A stretch of DNA of 16,476 bases from Scybalousia_A sp045221575. Lineage in GTDB: Bacteria; Bacteroidota; Bacteroidia; Bacteroidales; P3. The DNA lies in contig JBGUWU010000034.1 in the NCBI GenBank assembly GCA_045221575.1, positions 1-16,476 of the forward strand. The letters are read 5' to 3'. Numbering within the stretch: position 1 is the stretch's first letter; every line of letters starts with the position of its first letter. A program made the position numbers and the translations under genes. Below the pieces are notes generated by a model. That model saw only the letters and a list, made by a program, of their open reading frames with translations, was not told where the DNA came from and searched no databases. Positions 7,527 through 14,501 of the stretch are shown here, piece after piece.

Positions 7527-8918
7527 ATGGAATACAAAGCAATAAAGGGCACAAGGGATTTTTCACCTTTGCAAATGCAGAAAAGAAACTATATTTTTAG
7601 CACTATAACTAAGGTTTATCGTTCTCATGGTTTCCTTCAAATAGAAACACCTGCAATGGAGTCGCTCAACACTCTTATGGGAAAGTATGGAGAAGAAGGA
7701 GACAAACTTTTATTCAAAATACTGGATTCTGGTAAGTTCTTAAACTCTCAAGATATTGAAGAATTTTCTTCTCTATTTTCTAATATCAATGATGAAAATC
7801 AAACAATATCAATAAACAAAGCCACAAAAATGATTAGCGAGAAAGGATTGCGTTATGATTTAACTGTGCCTTTCGCTCGTTTTGTTGTAAATCACAGAAA
7901 TGATATTGTTTTTCCTTTCAAACGTTTTCAGATTCAACCTGTATGGCGTGCAGATAGACCTCAAAAAGGAAGATATCGCGAATTTTATCAATGTGATGCA
8001 GATATTATTGGCTCAAATTCATTGATGAATGAAGTAGAGTTATTACAGATAATTGATGAAGTCTTCTCAGCTTTTGGATTGCCTGTAGTAATAAAACTTA
8101 ACAATAGAAAGATTCTTTCTGCTTTTGCTGAGTTATTAGGCAAGTCTGACAAAATAACAGACCTTACCGTTGCCATAGATAAACTTGATAAGATAGGTTT
8201 AGATAATGTCATAGCGGAGTTGCAAGAAAAAGGATTCAGTAAAGAAGATTGCGAAAAAATATCTCCACTTCTAAATATTAAAGGTTCTAATGATGAAAAA
8301 CTTCTTTTACTTGAAAACATCATAGGTAACATAGAGATAGGTAAACAAGGATTAGAAGAAATAAAATATGTTCTTAATAAATCCAATAATGCTAATATCA
8401 ACAACATTGAGTTAGATATTACTCTTGCTCGTGGTTTAAACTACTACACAGGTGCTATTGTAGAAGTTAAAGCTTTAGATATGCAAATGGGAAGCATTAC
8501 TGGTGGAGGAAGATATGATAATCTTACAGGAATATTTGGAATGCCTGATGTTTCTGGTGTTGGTATAAGTTTCGGAGCAGATAGAATTTATGATTGTTTA
8601 GAAGAAAAAGGATTATTCCCTAAGGACATTGAAATAACAACAAAGGTTATGTTTATAAACTTTGGCGAAAAAGAAAGCGATTGTTGTCTTCGTCTTGCTT
8701 CAATGCTTAGAAAAGAAGGTATATCTTGCGAAATATATCCAGAATGTGCTAAACTAAAAAAACAAATGAAGTATGCTAATGATAGAAACTTCCCTTACTG
8801 CATTCTTATCGGAGAAGACGAAATAAAAAACTCAACCTGTGTTCTTAAAAATATGATAACAGGAGAACAAGAAACAATATCTTTTGATTCCTTAACGAAA
8901 ATTTTAATTAATAAATAA
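7527..8918 (+). CDS. hisS: Histidine--tRNA ligase
   Basis: This class II aminoacyl-tRNA synthetase charges tRNA-His in the cytoplasm. Motif 1 lies near the start (KGTRDFSPLQMQKRNYIF, 7-24). LRYDLTVPFARFV (108-120) and the motif 2 region QPVWRADRPQKGRYREFYQ (137-155) follow. The histidine-binding signature is ARGLNYYTGA (301-310), with Asn where E. coli-type enzymes have Asp. GGGRYDNL (326-333) and motif 3 GVGISFGADR (344-353) come next. The anticodon-binding domain fills about 372-463. At 463 residues it is longer than the E. coli enzyme, mainly from an insertion at about 69-105 between KILDSG and LRYDLTVPF, which I associate with Bacteroidota hisS. It starts 3 nt after the upstream membrane-protein gene and is followed by a strong terminator. 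Confidence 0.97.
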   Translation: MEYKAIKGTRDFSPLQMQKRNYIFSTITKVYRSHGFLQIETPAMESLNTLMGKYGEEGDKLLFKILDSGKFLNSQDIEEFSSLFSNINDENQTISINKATKMISEKGLRYDLTVPFARFVVNHRNDIVFPFKRFQIQPVWRADRPQKGRYREFYQCDADIIGSNSLMNEVELLQIIDEVFSAFGLPVVIKLNNRKILSAFAELLGKSDKITDLTVAIDKLDKIGLDNVIAELQEKGFSKEDCEKISPLLNIKGSNDEKLLLLENIIGNIEIGKQGLEEIKYVLNKSNNANINNIELDITLARGLNYYTGAIVEVKALDMQMGSITGGGRYDNLTGIFGMPDVSGVGISFGADRIYDCLEEKGLFPKDIEITTKVMFINFGEKESDCCLRLASMLRKEGISCEIYPECAKLKKQMKYANDRNFPYCILIGEDEIKNSTCVLKNMITGEQETISFDSLTKILINK

Positions 8919-8928
8919 ATTAATAGGA

Positions 8929-8970
8929 AAAAGAAATAGCAGTTGTCACATGACAACTGCTATTTCTTTT
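8929..8970 (+). terminator. Strong hairpin terminator after hisS
   Basis: The arms 8929-8948 and 8951-8970 are perfectly complementary for 20 positions around a two-base centre, so the real structure is about 19 bp with a four-base loop. The left arm begins with AAAA and the right arm ends with TTTCTTTT, so it can work in both directions. It begins 11 nt after the hisS stop codon and closes the membrane protein-hisS unit. Confidence 0.9.
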
Positions 8971-9315
8971 ATACTCCCTTTCAATTATATTTTAAACACT
9001 TTTTAAACATTATTCTTTTATAAATAAAGAATTGTAAATGATTGATTCTAAGCAATTATTTTTTTGTATATTTTTACAATTTTATTAAAAATGATTGTGA
9101 AATTTTGCTTTTTATTCTGCCAAAAGAAGAGTTATGATTGCCAAATCAAATTTAAATTTTGCCAAATCAACTCTTTTACTCAAAAAAAACTATTTTTTTG
9201 ACATTAAAACGAAGATTGGCAAAAACCGAACTTGAAGTGACGAAAAAGTAATGAAGTTTGGCAAAATAAAATAGAAATAATAACGTTATCTACTTGCAAA
9301 ATAAAACAAAGACTT
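8971..9315. other. Gene-free structured intergenic region
   Basis: No convincing gene is present here. From left to right it holds an internal duplication TTTTAAACA (about 8994-9009, period near 14 bp); a 22-nt element at 9003-9024 that repeats 3027-3048; an AT-rich stretch to 9110; an array of TGCCAAA motifs at 9118, 9139 and 9160; a central A/T tract (9181-9210); and oppositely oriented TTGGCA motifs at 9216 and 9258. A 36-codon open frame (9091-9201) spans the first motif set but looks like a by-product of the repeats. The promoter of the gene at 9316 must lie in the right part, but I find no clean TAnnTTTG: TATCTACTTG at 9287-9296 is two bases too long. Confidence 0.7.
9118..9266. repeat. 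Inverted array of 21-bp-spaced TGCCAAA motifs
   Basis: TGCCAAA occurs at 9118, 9139 and 9160, exactly 21 bp apart, and the last two copies extend to TTGCCAAATCAA (9138-9149 and 9159-9170). Facing them are TTGGCA at 9216 and 9258, 42 bp apart, with a degenerate unit between (GTGACGAAAAAG near 9237). TTTTGCCAAA (9157-9166) is perfectly complementary to TTTGGCAAAA (9257-9266). The spacing of two helical turns places the motifs on one face of the DNA, which would suit a protein-binding array upstream of the FKBP operon; a decayed repeat is the alternative. Confidence 0.65.
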
Positions 9316-10206
9316 ATGAAATTTTTAATAAAATACTTTATTGCTGTTTGTATTGTTATCATTTTCTGCGCTTGTTCTGGTAAAGATGGATTTGTAAACA
9401 CCGAACTTGGCTTTTCATTTAAGCACTGCACAAATAATAGCACTTCTCCTAAAGCAAAAGCAGGAGATATCATCTTTGGACAAATGAAGATAATGCTCAA
9501 CAACAAAAAACTTATCTCTTCAAACTACACAAACCCTGATAGGTTGTTCGTTATCAGTAAAAAACCAAAGGTTGGTTCTATTGATGAATTCCTTATGAAT
9601 CTACATATAGGCGACTCTGCCCTTATGATATGTCCTGCTGACAGCGTAAGTCGGTTCTTAAAGGGTGTAGAATTTAAACCTACTGACAAGATTTGGATAT
9701 ATCTTAGCGTTAGTCAAATAATATCTCAATCAGATATGTCCGAGTACGAACAAGAAAAGATCATTAGAGATGAGAAAGAAGACGAACTATTAACAAATTT
9801 TGTTCTCAATAAGTATGATAAAGCTGAGAAGAAACAAACCGGCTTGTTCTATATCAATCTAAGCGAAGGTTCAGGCAGAAAAGCTGAGTATGGCAAAATA
9901 GTTGCGGTTAGATATACCGTTTGCGATACAACAGGAAAAATAATAGACTCTAACATAGAACAAGATGCTAAAAAAGGAGGAATATATAGAGAAAATGTTC
10001 GCTATGCTCCTTTTGAATTTATATTAGGTGATGATGCTTTAATATCAGGTTTTGTTCAAGGTATCGCTCTTATGAGAGAAGGAGGTCATGCTAAACTTGT
10101 TATACCTTCAAAACTTGGATATGGTGATGTAGCATACGGAAACATAGAGCCAAATACTCCTTTGGTTTTTGATGTTTATCTAATTCAAGTAAAAGAACAA
10201 AAATAA
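9316..10206 (+). CDS. FKBP-type peptidyl-prolyl isomerase, probable lipoprotein
   Basis: This 296-residue protein is a predicted prolyl isomerase, anchored by lipid in the envelope. The signal (MKFLIKYFIAVCIVIIFCAC) ends at Cys20, the likely lipidated residue; the lipobox FCAC is not ideal. The catalytic FKBP domain is C-terminal (about 190-294). Residues that line the FKBP12 active site can be matched: Tyr200, Asp211, Phe235, Leu242-Ile243, Tyr269 and Phe285. The aromatic before the Asp is replaced by Ile, so activity may be weak. Residues 49-136 look like a second, degenerate FKBP fold (GDIIFGQMKIML, then NLHIGDSALMICP, then DKIWIYLSVSQI) without the pocket residues, joined by a charged linker (about 140-172). 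It heads a tight run of five genes, 22 nt before a paralogue. It resembles the gliding-associated GldI type, but I would not name it so. Confidence 0.87.
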   Translation: MKFLIKYFIAVCIVIIFCACSGKDGFVNTELGFSFKHCTNNSTSPKAKAGDIIFGQMKIMLNNKKLISSNYTNPDRLFVISKKPKVGSIDEFLMNLHIGDSALMICPADSVSRFLKGVEFKPTDKIWIYLSVSQIISQSDMSEYEQEKIIRDEKEDELLTNFVLNKYDKAEKKQTGLFYINLSEGSGRKAEYGKIVAVRYTVCDTTGKIIDSNIEQDAKKGGIYRENVRYAPFEFILGDDALISGFVQGIALMREGGHAKLVIPSKLGYGDVAYGNIEPNTPLVFDVYLIQVKEQK

Positions 10207-10228
10207 TTAGAAAATAGTAATTAATACC

Positions 10229-11272
10229 ATGAAAAAATCATTATTATTGTGTGCCTTATCATTTATTTACTTTTCTTCAATGGCACAAAACATTCCTCAA
10301 GGATTTACAAAGACTTCTTCTAACATTATTTATAAGGTAGAAAAAATTAATCCTACAGGACAACAAGTAGAAGAGAATTCTTTAATTTTTGGTGCGTTCT
10401 CTATAGCGTTTAACGACAGTATTGTTATGAACGGATTAAACAGGAAATCGCTTAAAGAACCTGTTTTCTTAGTTTCTAAACAAAACAATATGTTCAAAGG
10501 GGACTTAATGGACGGTTTATTACTTATGCGTAGTGGAGAGGAATATACTTTTGCTTTCCCAAAAGATTCTATGGCTAAAATACAACGCTTTCCTGAAGGT
10601 TTTGAAGGCTGGGTCTATTATAGAGTACGAGTAGATTCTGTTTGTTCTTATGATATTTTCATGAAAGAAAAGCAAATGCAAGCAGACTCGCTAAAAAAAA
10701 TAGAACAAGAAAGGATCTCTTCATATTTAGAAGAGAACAATTGGGAAAACAAAGACATAGAAGGCATATACTATAAGGAGTTATTAAAAGGCGTGGGCGA
10801 AAAAGCAAAGAATGGAGACAAAGTAAAAGTTAATTACACTGGACAATTATTAGACGGAAAAGTATTTGACTCTTCTTTAGAAGACGTTGCAAAAGAAAAC
10901 GGTTTGTATAATCCTGCAAGAAAGTACGAACCTATAGAGTTTACCTTGGGTGCTGGTCAAATGATAAGAGGTTTTGAGATTGCTGCACGTCAAATGAGCA
11001 AAGGAACAAGAGCTATGGTTCTTATTCCTTCTTCTTTAGCATACGGCAATAGAGATATGGGAGCAATAAGCCCTTATTCTCCTTTAGTATTTACAATGGA
11101 CTTGGTTGAGATAGAAGGCATAGATGATCTCGAAATTCATGTACCTTCAGAAAAAGAAGAAGATATTATTATCAAAGAAAAAAAACCAACAATAAAAGTT
11201 CAACCTACAAACAAGAAAACAAACAATAAACCAACTAATAAAAACAATAACAAGAAAACAAATAAAAAATAA
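10229..11272 (+). CDS. FKBP-type peptidyl-prolyl isomerase, exported
   Basis: This 347-residue paralogue of the preceding gene has a Sec signal peptide (MKKSLLLCALSFIYFSSMA, cleavage before or near Gln20) instead of a lipobox. The C-terminal FKBP domain (about 193-297) is well preserved: Tyr203, Phe213-Asp214, Phe238, Met245-Ile246, Phe249 in place of the usual Trp, Tyr272 and Phe288. Residues 50-138 form a degenerate FKBP-like unit, and 139-172 is a charged helical linker. Both paralogues also share an insertion before the FEF / IEF strand (AKKGGIYRENVRYAP in one, AKENGLYNPARKYEP in the other). After the domain comes an acidic stretch and a low-complexity Lys/Asn/Thr tail (about 317-347), absent from the neighbour. 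It ends 4 nt before the exonuclease gene. A folding role in the periplasm is inferred from family and signal. Confidence 0.9.
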   Translation: MKKSLLLCALSFIYFSSMAQNIPQGFTKTSSNIIYKVEKINPTGQQVEENSLIFGAFSIAFNDSIVMNGLNRKSLKEPVFLVSKQNNMFKGDLMDGLLLMRSGEEYTFAFPKDSMAKIQRFPEGFEGWVYYRVRVDSVCSYDIFMKEKQMQADSLKKIEQERISSYLEENNWENKDIEGIYYKELLKGVGEKAKNGDKVKVNYTGQLLDGKVFDSSLEDVAKENGLYNPARKYEPIEFTLGAGQMIRGFEIAARQMSKGTRAMVLIPSSLAYGNRDMGAISPYSPLVFTMDLVEIEGIDDLEIHVPSEKEEDIIIKEKKPTIKVQPTNKKTNNKPTNKNNNKKTNKK

Positions 11273-11276
11273 TATT

Positions 11277-12086
11277 ATGGAACTAAACTTAACAAAACCA
11301 ATAGTCTTTTTTGATTTAGAAACCACAGGTGTTAATGTTGGAAAAGATAAGATAATAGAGATATGTATGATAAAGATAATGCCTGATGCTAAAGAGATTG
11401 AAAAAACTATGAGAATTAATCCAGGTATTGCTTTACCAGAATATATTACTGAACTAACAGGAATAACAGACTCAGACCTTGCAGATAAGCCTCAATTTTC
11501 TCAAGTAGCAAACGAAATAAAAGAATTTATAGGCGAAGCAGACCTTGCAGGATACAACTCTAATAAGTTTGATGTTCCTCTTCTGATGGAAGAATTTCTT
11601 AGGGCAGGCGTTGAGTTTTCCCTTTTAGGTAGAAATATGATAGATGTTCAAAACATATTCCACAAAATGGAAGCACGTACTCTTGTCGCTGCGTATAAAT
11701 TCTACTGTCATAAAAACTTAGATGATGCTCATTCTGCATTAGGAGATACTCGTGCTACATTAGAAGTAATGAAAGCACAATTAGATATGTATAAAGATAC
11801 TGAATATACCGAAAAAGGAGGAAGGACAACAAAACCTGTTGTTAATGATATGAAACAACTTGCTATGTTCTCCAAGACTAATAACTGGGTAGATTTGGTT
11901 GGACATATTTATTTAAACGACGCTTGTATTGAATGCTTTAACTTTGGAAAACACAAAGATAAACCTGTTGCAGAGGTGTTTGCCAAAGAACCTTCTTATT
12001 ATGATTGGATGATGAAAGCAGACTTTCCTTTGACTACAAAAGAAGTCATCAAACGAATATATCAAATGTCGAGAAGAACAATTTAA
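11277..12086 (+). CDS. DnaQ-like DEDDh 3'-5' exonuclease with ExoX-like C-terminal domain
   Basis: This 269-residue protein is a predicted 3'-5' exonuclease of the DNA polymerase III epsilon superfamily. The catalytic set is complete: Asp13 and Glu15 in FFDLETTG (11-18), Asp99 in NSNKFDVPLL (94-103), and His152 and Asp157 in DDAHSALGDTRAT (149-161). The nuclease fold ends near 172. A short linker leads to a second domain (about 200-262) with CFNFGKHKDKPVAEVF and YYDWMMKADF, the pattern seen at the C-terminus of ExoX-like nucleases, probably a nucleic-acid-binding module. That makes a repair or trimming nuclease as likely as a polymerase proofreading subunit. In other Bacteroidales I recall similar exonuclease genes close to recN, and here recN is two genes downstream. 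Gaps of 4 nt before and 11 nt after mark a shared transcript. Confidence 0.88.
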   Translation: MELNLTKPIVFFDLETTGVNVGKDKIIEICMIKIMPDAKEIEKTMRINPGIALPEYITELTGITDSDLADKPQFSQVANEIKEFIGEADLAGYNSNKFDVPLLMEEFLRAGVEFSLLGRNMIDVQNIFHKMEARTLVAAYKFYCHKNLDDAHSALGDTRATLEVMKAQLDMYKDTEYTEKGGRTTKPVVNDMKQLAMFSKTNNWVDLVGHIYLNDACIECFNFGKHKDKPVAEVFAKEPSYYDWMMKADFPLTTKEVIKRIYQMSRRTI

Positions 12087-12097
12087 ATTTTAGTATG

Positions 12098-12712
12098 ATG
12101 AAGATTATTTGTGTTGGCAGAAACTATGTTGAACATATAAAAGAATTAGGAAACGAAAAACCAGATTCTATTGTTTTCTTTCTAAAGCCAGATACTGCTA
12201 TCTTGAAAGATAATGATGATTTTTATTTACCTGATTTTTCTAATAACGTTGCTTATGAATGCGAAGTAGTTGTAAAGATAAATAAAGTTGGAAAATGTAT
12301 TCCTGTAGAGTATGCCAAAGATTATTATGACGAGATAGCCTTAGGATTAGACATTACTTTAAGAGATATTCAGCAAAAAGCCAAAGAAAAAGGCTTGCCT
12401 TGGACTCTTGCAAAAGGCTTTGACTACTCTGCCCCTATAAGTAATTTCTTTTCTCTTAAAGAGTTAGGAAAAGATATACAAGATATTAACTTCTCTTTAC
12501 AAAAAAACAAAACAACAGTACAAGAAGCCAACACATCTTTAATGATAAACACAGTAGATGAGATAATAGCCTACATCTCTCAATTCATAACCCTAAAGAC
12601 GGGAGATTATATCTTCACAGGAACTCCCAAAGGTGTTGGACAGATGCAGATAGGCGATGTTTTCACTGCTTACTTAGAAGGTAAAGAAGTATTAAAAGTT
12701 GAAGTAAAATAA
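12098..12712 (+). CDS. Fumarylacetoacetate hydrolase (FAH) family protein
   Basis: The protein is about 204 residues and belongs to the FAH superfamily, whose members hydrolyse or decarboxylate 2-oxo or acylpyruvate-type acids; the exact substrate is unknown. Visible landmarks are GRNYVEH (7-13), FFLKPDTAI (27-35), the metal-binding pair Glu54 and Glu56 (YECEVVV), Asp85 in LDITLRDIQ (84-92), LAKGFD near 103-108, and the closing TGTPKGVG (174-181). The length fits the short single-domain members. The frame stays open back to 12005, but that extension overlaps the exonuclease gene and resembles nothing, so I place the start at one of two adjacent ATGs, 12095 or 12098; homologues begin MKIICxGRNY. 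It is placed between the exonuclease and recN, with 14 nt before recN. Confidence 0.88.
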   Translation: MKIICVGRNYVEHIKELGNEKPDSIVFFLKPDTAILKDNDDFYLPDFSNNVAYECEVVVKINKVGKCIPVEYAKDYYDEIALGLDITLRDIQQKAKEKGLPWTLAKGFDYSAPISNFFSLKELGKDIQDINFSLQKNKTTVQEANTSLMINTVDEIIAYISQFITLKTGDYIFTGTPKGVGQMQIGDVFTAYLEGKEVLKVEVK

Positions 12713-12726
12713 AGGATCTATTTATT

Positions 12727-14388
12727 ATGTTACTTTCTTTAAAAATAGAGAACTACGCTTTAATAAAAGAATGTGATATTTCTTTTTCTTCTGGTTTCTC
12801 TTCCATAACAGGAGAAACAGGAGCAGGAAAAAGTATTCTTTTAGGTGCTTTATCGTTAGTACTTGGTCAAAGAGCAGATACTAATGTCTTAATGAATAAA
12901 GAAAAAAAGTGTATTGTTGAAGCACTGTTTGAAACAAAACAGGAACTAAAACCTATTTTTGAAGAAAACGACATCGATTTTGATTCTCAATCTTTCTTCC
13001 GCAGGGAGATACTTCCTTCTGGCAAATCACGAGCTTTTGTTAATGATACTCCTGTTCAGTTATCTGTGCTAAAAGATTTTGCTGATAGATTAATAGATAT
13101 TCATTCCCAATCTTCAACAACGAAACTAAAAGAGAAAAGTTTTCAATTATCTCTCTTAGATACTATGATTGAGGATAAACAACTGCTAAACAACTATAGA
13201 AAAACATTTACTGACTATAAGCATTTGCTTGAAGAGATTCAAGAACTTAAAACTCAGCAAAGTGAAAGTCTAAAAGAACAAGCTTATAATGAATTTCTGT
13301 TTAATGAATTAGAACAAGCACATCTACAAGAAAAAGAACAAGAAGAATTAGAACAAGAACTGTCTTTGCTTTCTAACGCTGAACAAATAAAAGAGAACTT
13401 ATTCAACGCTGTTTCTTTGTTTGACAATGAAGGAGAAAGCAACATCATTTATAATCTTAATAATGTAAAATCCTTGCTCTCAAAAATATCTTCTCATTCC
13501 AAAGAACTCAACGACCTATATCAAAGAGTAGATTCTTCTTTGATAGAACTAAAAGATATCTCTTCTGAACTTGATTCTTATAACGAAAGTCTTAACTTTG
13601 ACAATGAAAGATTAGACTACTGCAACGAAAGGCTGGATTTAATTTATTCCTTAGAAAGAAAACATAATGTTACAACAATAAAAGAACTTTTAGATATTCA
13701 AGATTCTTTGTCTAACAACTTAGTTTCTATTGATAAAATATCAAGTCTTTTAGCTCAAAAATCTAAACAAAAAGAAGAATATATAAAATCTTTAACTCAA
13801 CTATCTAAACAACTAACTCTACAAAGAAAAACTTCTTCTCAAAAATTAGAACAAAATATCAAACCATTACTTGATTCTATGGCTATGCAAGACGCTATAC
13901 TAAAAATAGAATTGAGTTCATTAGAAGATTTTTCTCCTAATGGTAAAGATAATGTTTGTTTTCTTTTCTCTGCAAATAAAACTAAAGATAATATTCTCTC
14001 AGAAATAGGCAAGGTAATCTCTGGTGGCGAGCTTTCAAGGTTAATGCTTGCAATAAAAGCTGTTGTTGCTGAGTGTTTTGATTTACCAACTATGATTTTT
14101 GACGAGATTGATACAGGCATAAGTGGTGATATTGCAGCAAAAGCAGGTGATATTATGCAACGAATAGGAAGAAATCATCAAGTGATAACAATAACTCATC
14201 TTGTTCAAGTTGCAGTTAAAGCCTCAAATCAGTTTAAGGTTTATAAAAAAACAGACGAAAATCAAACAGTATCAAACATTACTCTTTTAAATTCTAAAGA
14301 ACGCTTAAACGAAATAGCCTTAATGCTTTCTGATGGCAACATTACCGAAGAATCTATCAATTTAGCAAAAAAATTATTAAACTCTTAA
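12727..14388 (+). CDS. recN: DNA repair protein RecN
   Basis: RecN is an SMC-like ATPase that gathers DNA ends during double-strand break repair. The 553 residues match the usual length. The N-terminal head has GETGAGKS (29-36) after the typical LKIENYALIKE opening. The middle (about 155-395) is a long, charged, Gln/Lys/Glu-rich coiled-coil region. The C-terminal head has the signature ISGGELSRLMLA (431-442), the Walker B MIFDEIDTGISG (456-467) and the switch region ITHLVQVA (489-496). The last usually reads THLPQVA; here Val replaces Pro. Otherwise nothing is missing. It is the last gene of the five-gene array that starts at 9316. I see no strong terminator after it, only an AT-rich stretch with weak AACAAAAT / ATTTTGTT arms (about 14409-14451). 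Confidence 0.96.
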   Translation: MLLSLKIENYALIKECDISFSSGFSSITGETGAGKSILLGALSLVLGQRADTNVLMNKEKKCIVEALFETKQELKPIFEENDIDFDSQSFFRREILPSGKSRAFVNDTPVQLSVLKDFADRLIDIHSQSSTTKLKEKSFQLSLLDTMIEDKQLLNNYRKTFTDYKHLLEEIQELKTQQSESLKEQAYNEFLFNELEQAHLQEKEQEELEQELSLLSNAEQIKENLFNAVSLFDNEGESNIIYNLNNVKSLLSKISSHSKELNDLYQRVDSSLIELKDISSELDSYNESLNFDNERLDYCNERLDLIYSLERKHNVTTIKELLDIQDSLSNNLVSIDKISSLLAQKSKQKEEYIKSLTQLSKQLTLQRKTSSQKLEQNIKPLLDSMAMQDAILKIELSSLEDFSPNGKDNVCFLFSANKTKDNILSEIGKVISGGELSRLMLAIKAVVAECFDLPTMIFDEIDTGISGDIAAKAGDIMQRIGRNHQVITITHLVQVAVKASNQFKVYKKTDENQTVSNITLLNSKERLNEIALMLSDGNITEESINLAKKLLNS

Positions 14389-14416
14389 AAAAAAGACCTA
14401 CTTTTTGTAACAAAAT

Positions 14417-14449
14417 CTTGAAAAATAAGTATAATAGTATGTAATTTTG
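14417..14449 (+). promoter_or_regulatory. Promoter of the GlmU-type gene (CTTG-N21-TAATTTTG)
   Basis: TAATTTTG at 14442-14449 matches TAnnTTTG, and CTTG at 14417-14420, one base off TTTG, lies 21 nt upstream. Transcription would start near 14456, giving a leader of about 45 nt to the ATG at 14502. This separates the gene from the recN operon. Confidence 0.65.
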
Positions 14450-14501
14450 TTTTAAGCAAAAGAGATTAAAAGTATTGTTATCTACAAAAAAAATAGTAGC
14501 T

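Noticed and set aside
7283..7552. 89-codon minus-strand open frame over the membrane protein end and hisS start
   Set aside because: It is the antisense shadow of two well-supported genes.
9091..9201. 36-codon plus-strand open frame with repeated Cys-Gln
   Set aside because: Its repeats follow from the 21-bp DNA motif, no recognisable start signal precedes it, and the minus strand gives a similar Phe-Cys-Gln reading, so coding is unlikely.
9118..9266. CRISPR-like spacing of short repeats
   Set aside because: The repeated motif is 7-12 nt, the 'spacers' are shorter than any CRISPR spacer, orientation flips midway, and no cas gene is present.
9204..9506. 100-codon minus-strand open frame across the start of the FKBP lipoprotein gene
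   Set aside because: It overlaps the signal peptide and N-terminus of a well-supported gene and its end is made of the intergenic repeat.
12005..12097. N-terminal extension of the FAH-family protein
   Set aside because: It overlaps the end of the exonuclease gene in another frame and lacks family similarity; homologues start at MKIIC.
14409..14451. Possible recN terminator from AACAAAAT / ATTTTGTT arms
   Set aside because: Eight A/T-dominated pairs with a loop of about 27 nt are too weak, and the right arm overlaps the likely -7 box of the next gene.
14475..14501. TTG start nine codons upstream for the GlmU-type gene
   Set aside because: The ATG at 14502 gives the family-typical opening; the extra residues are just translated leader.
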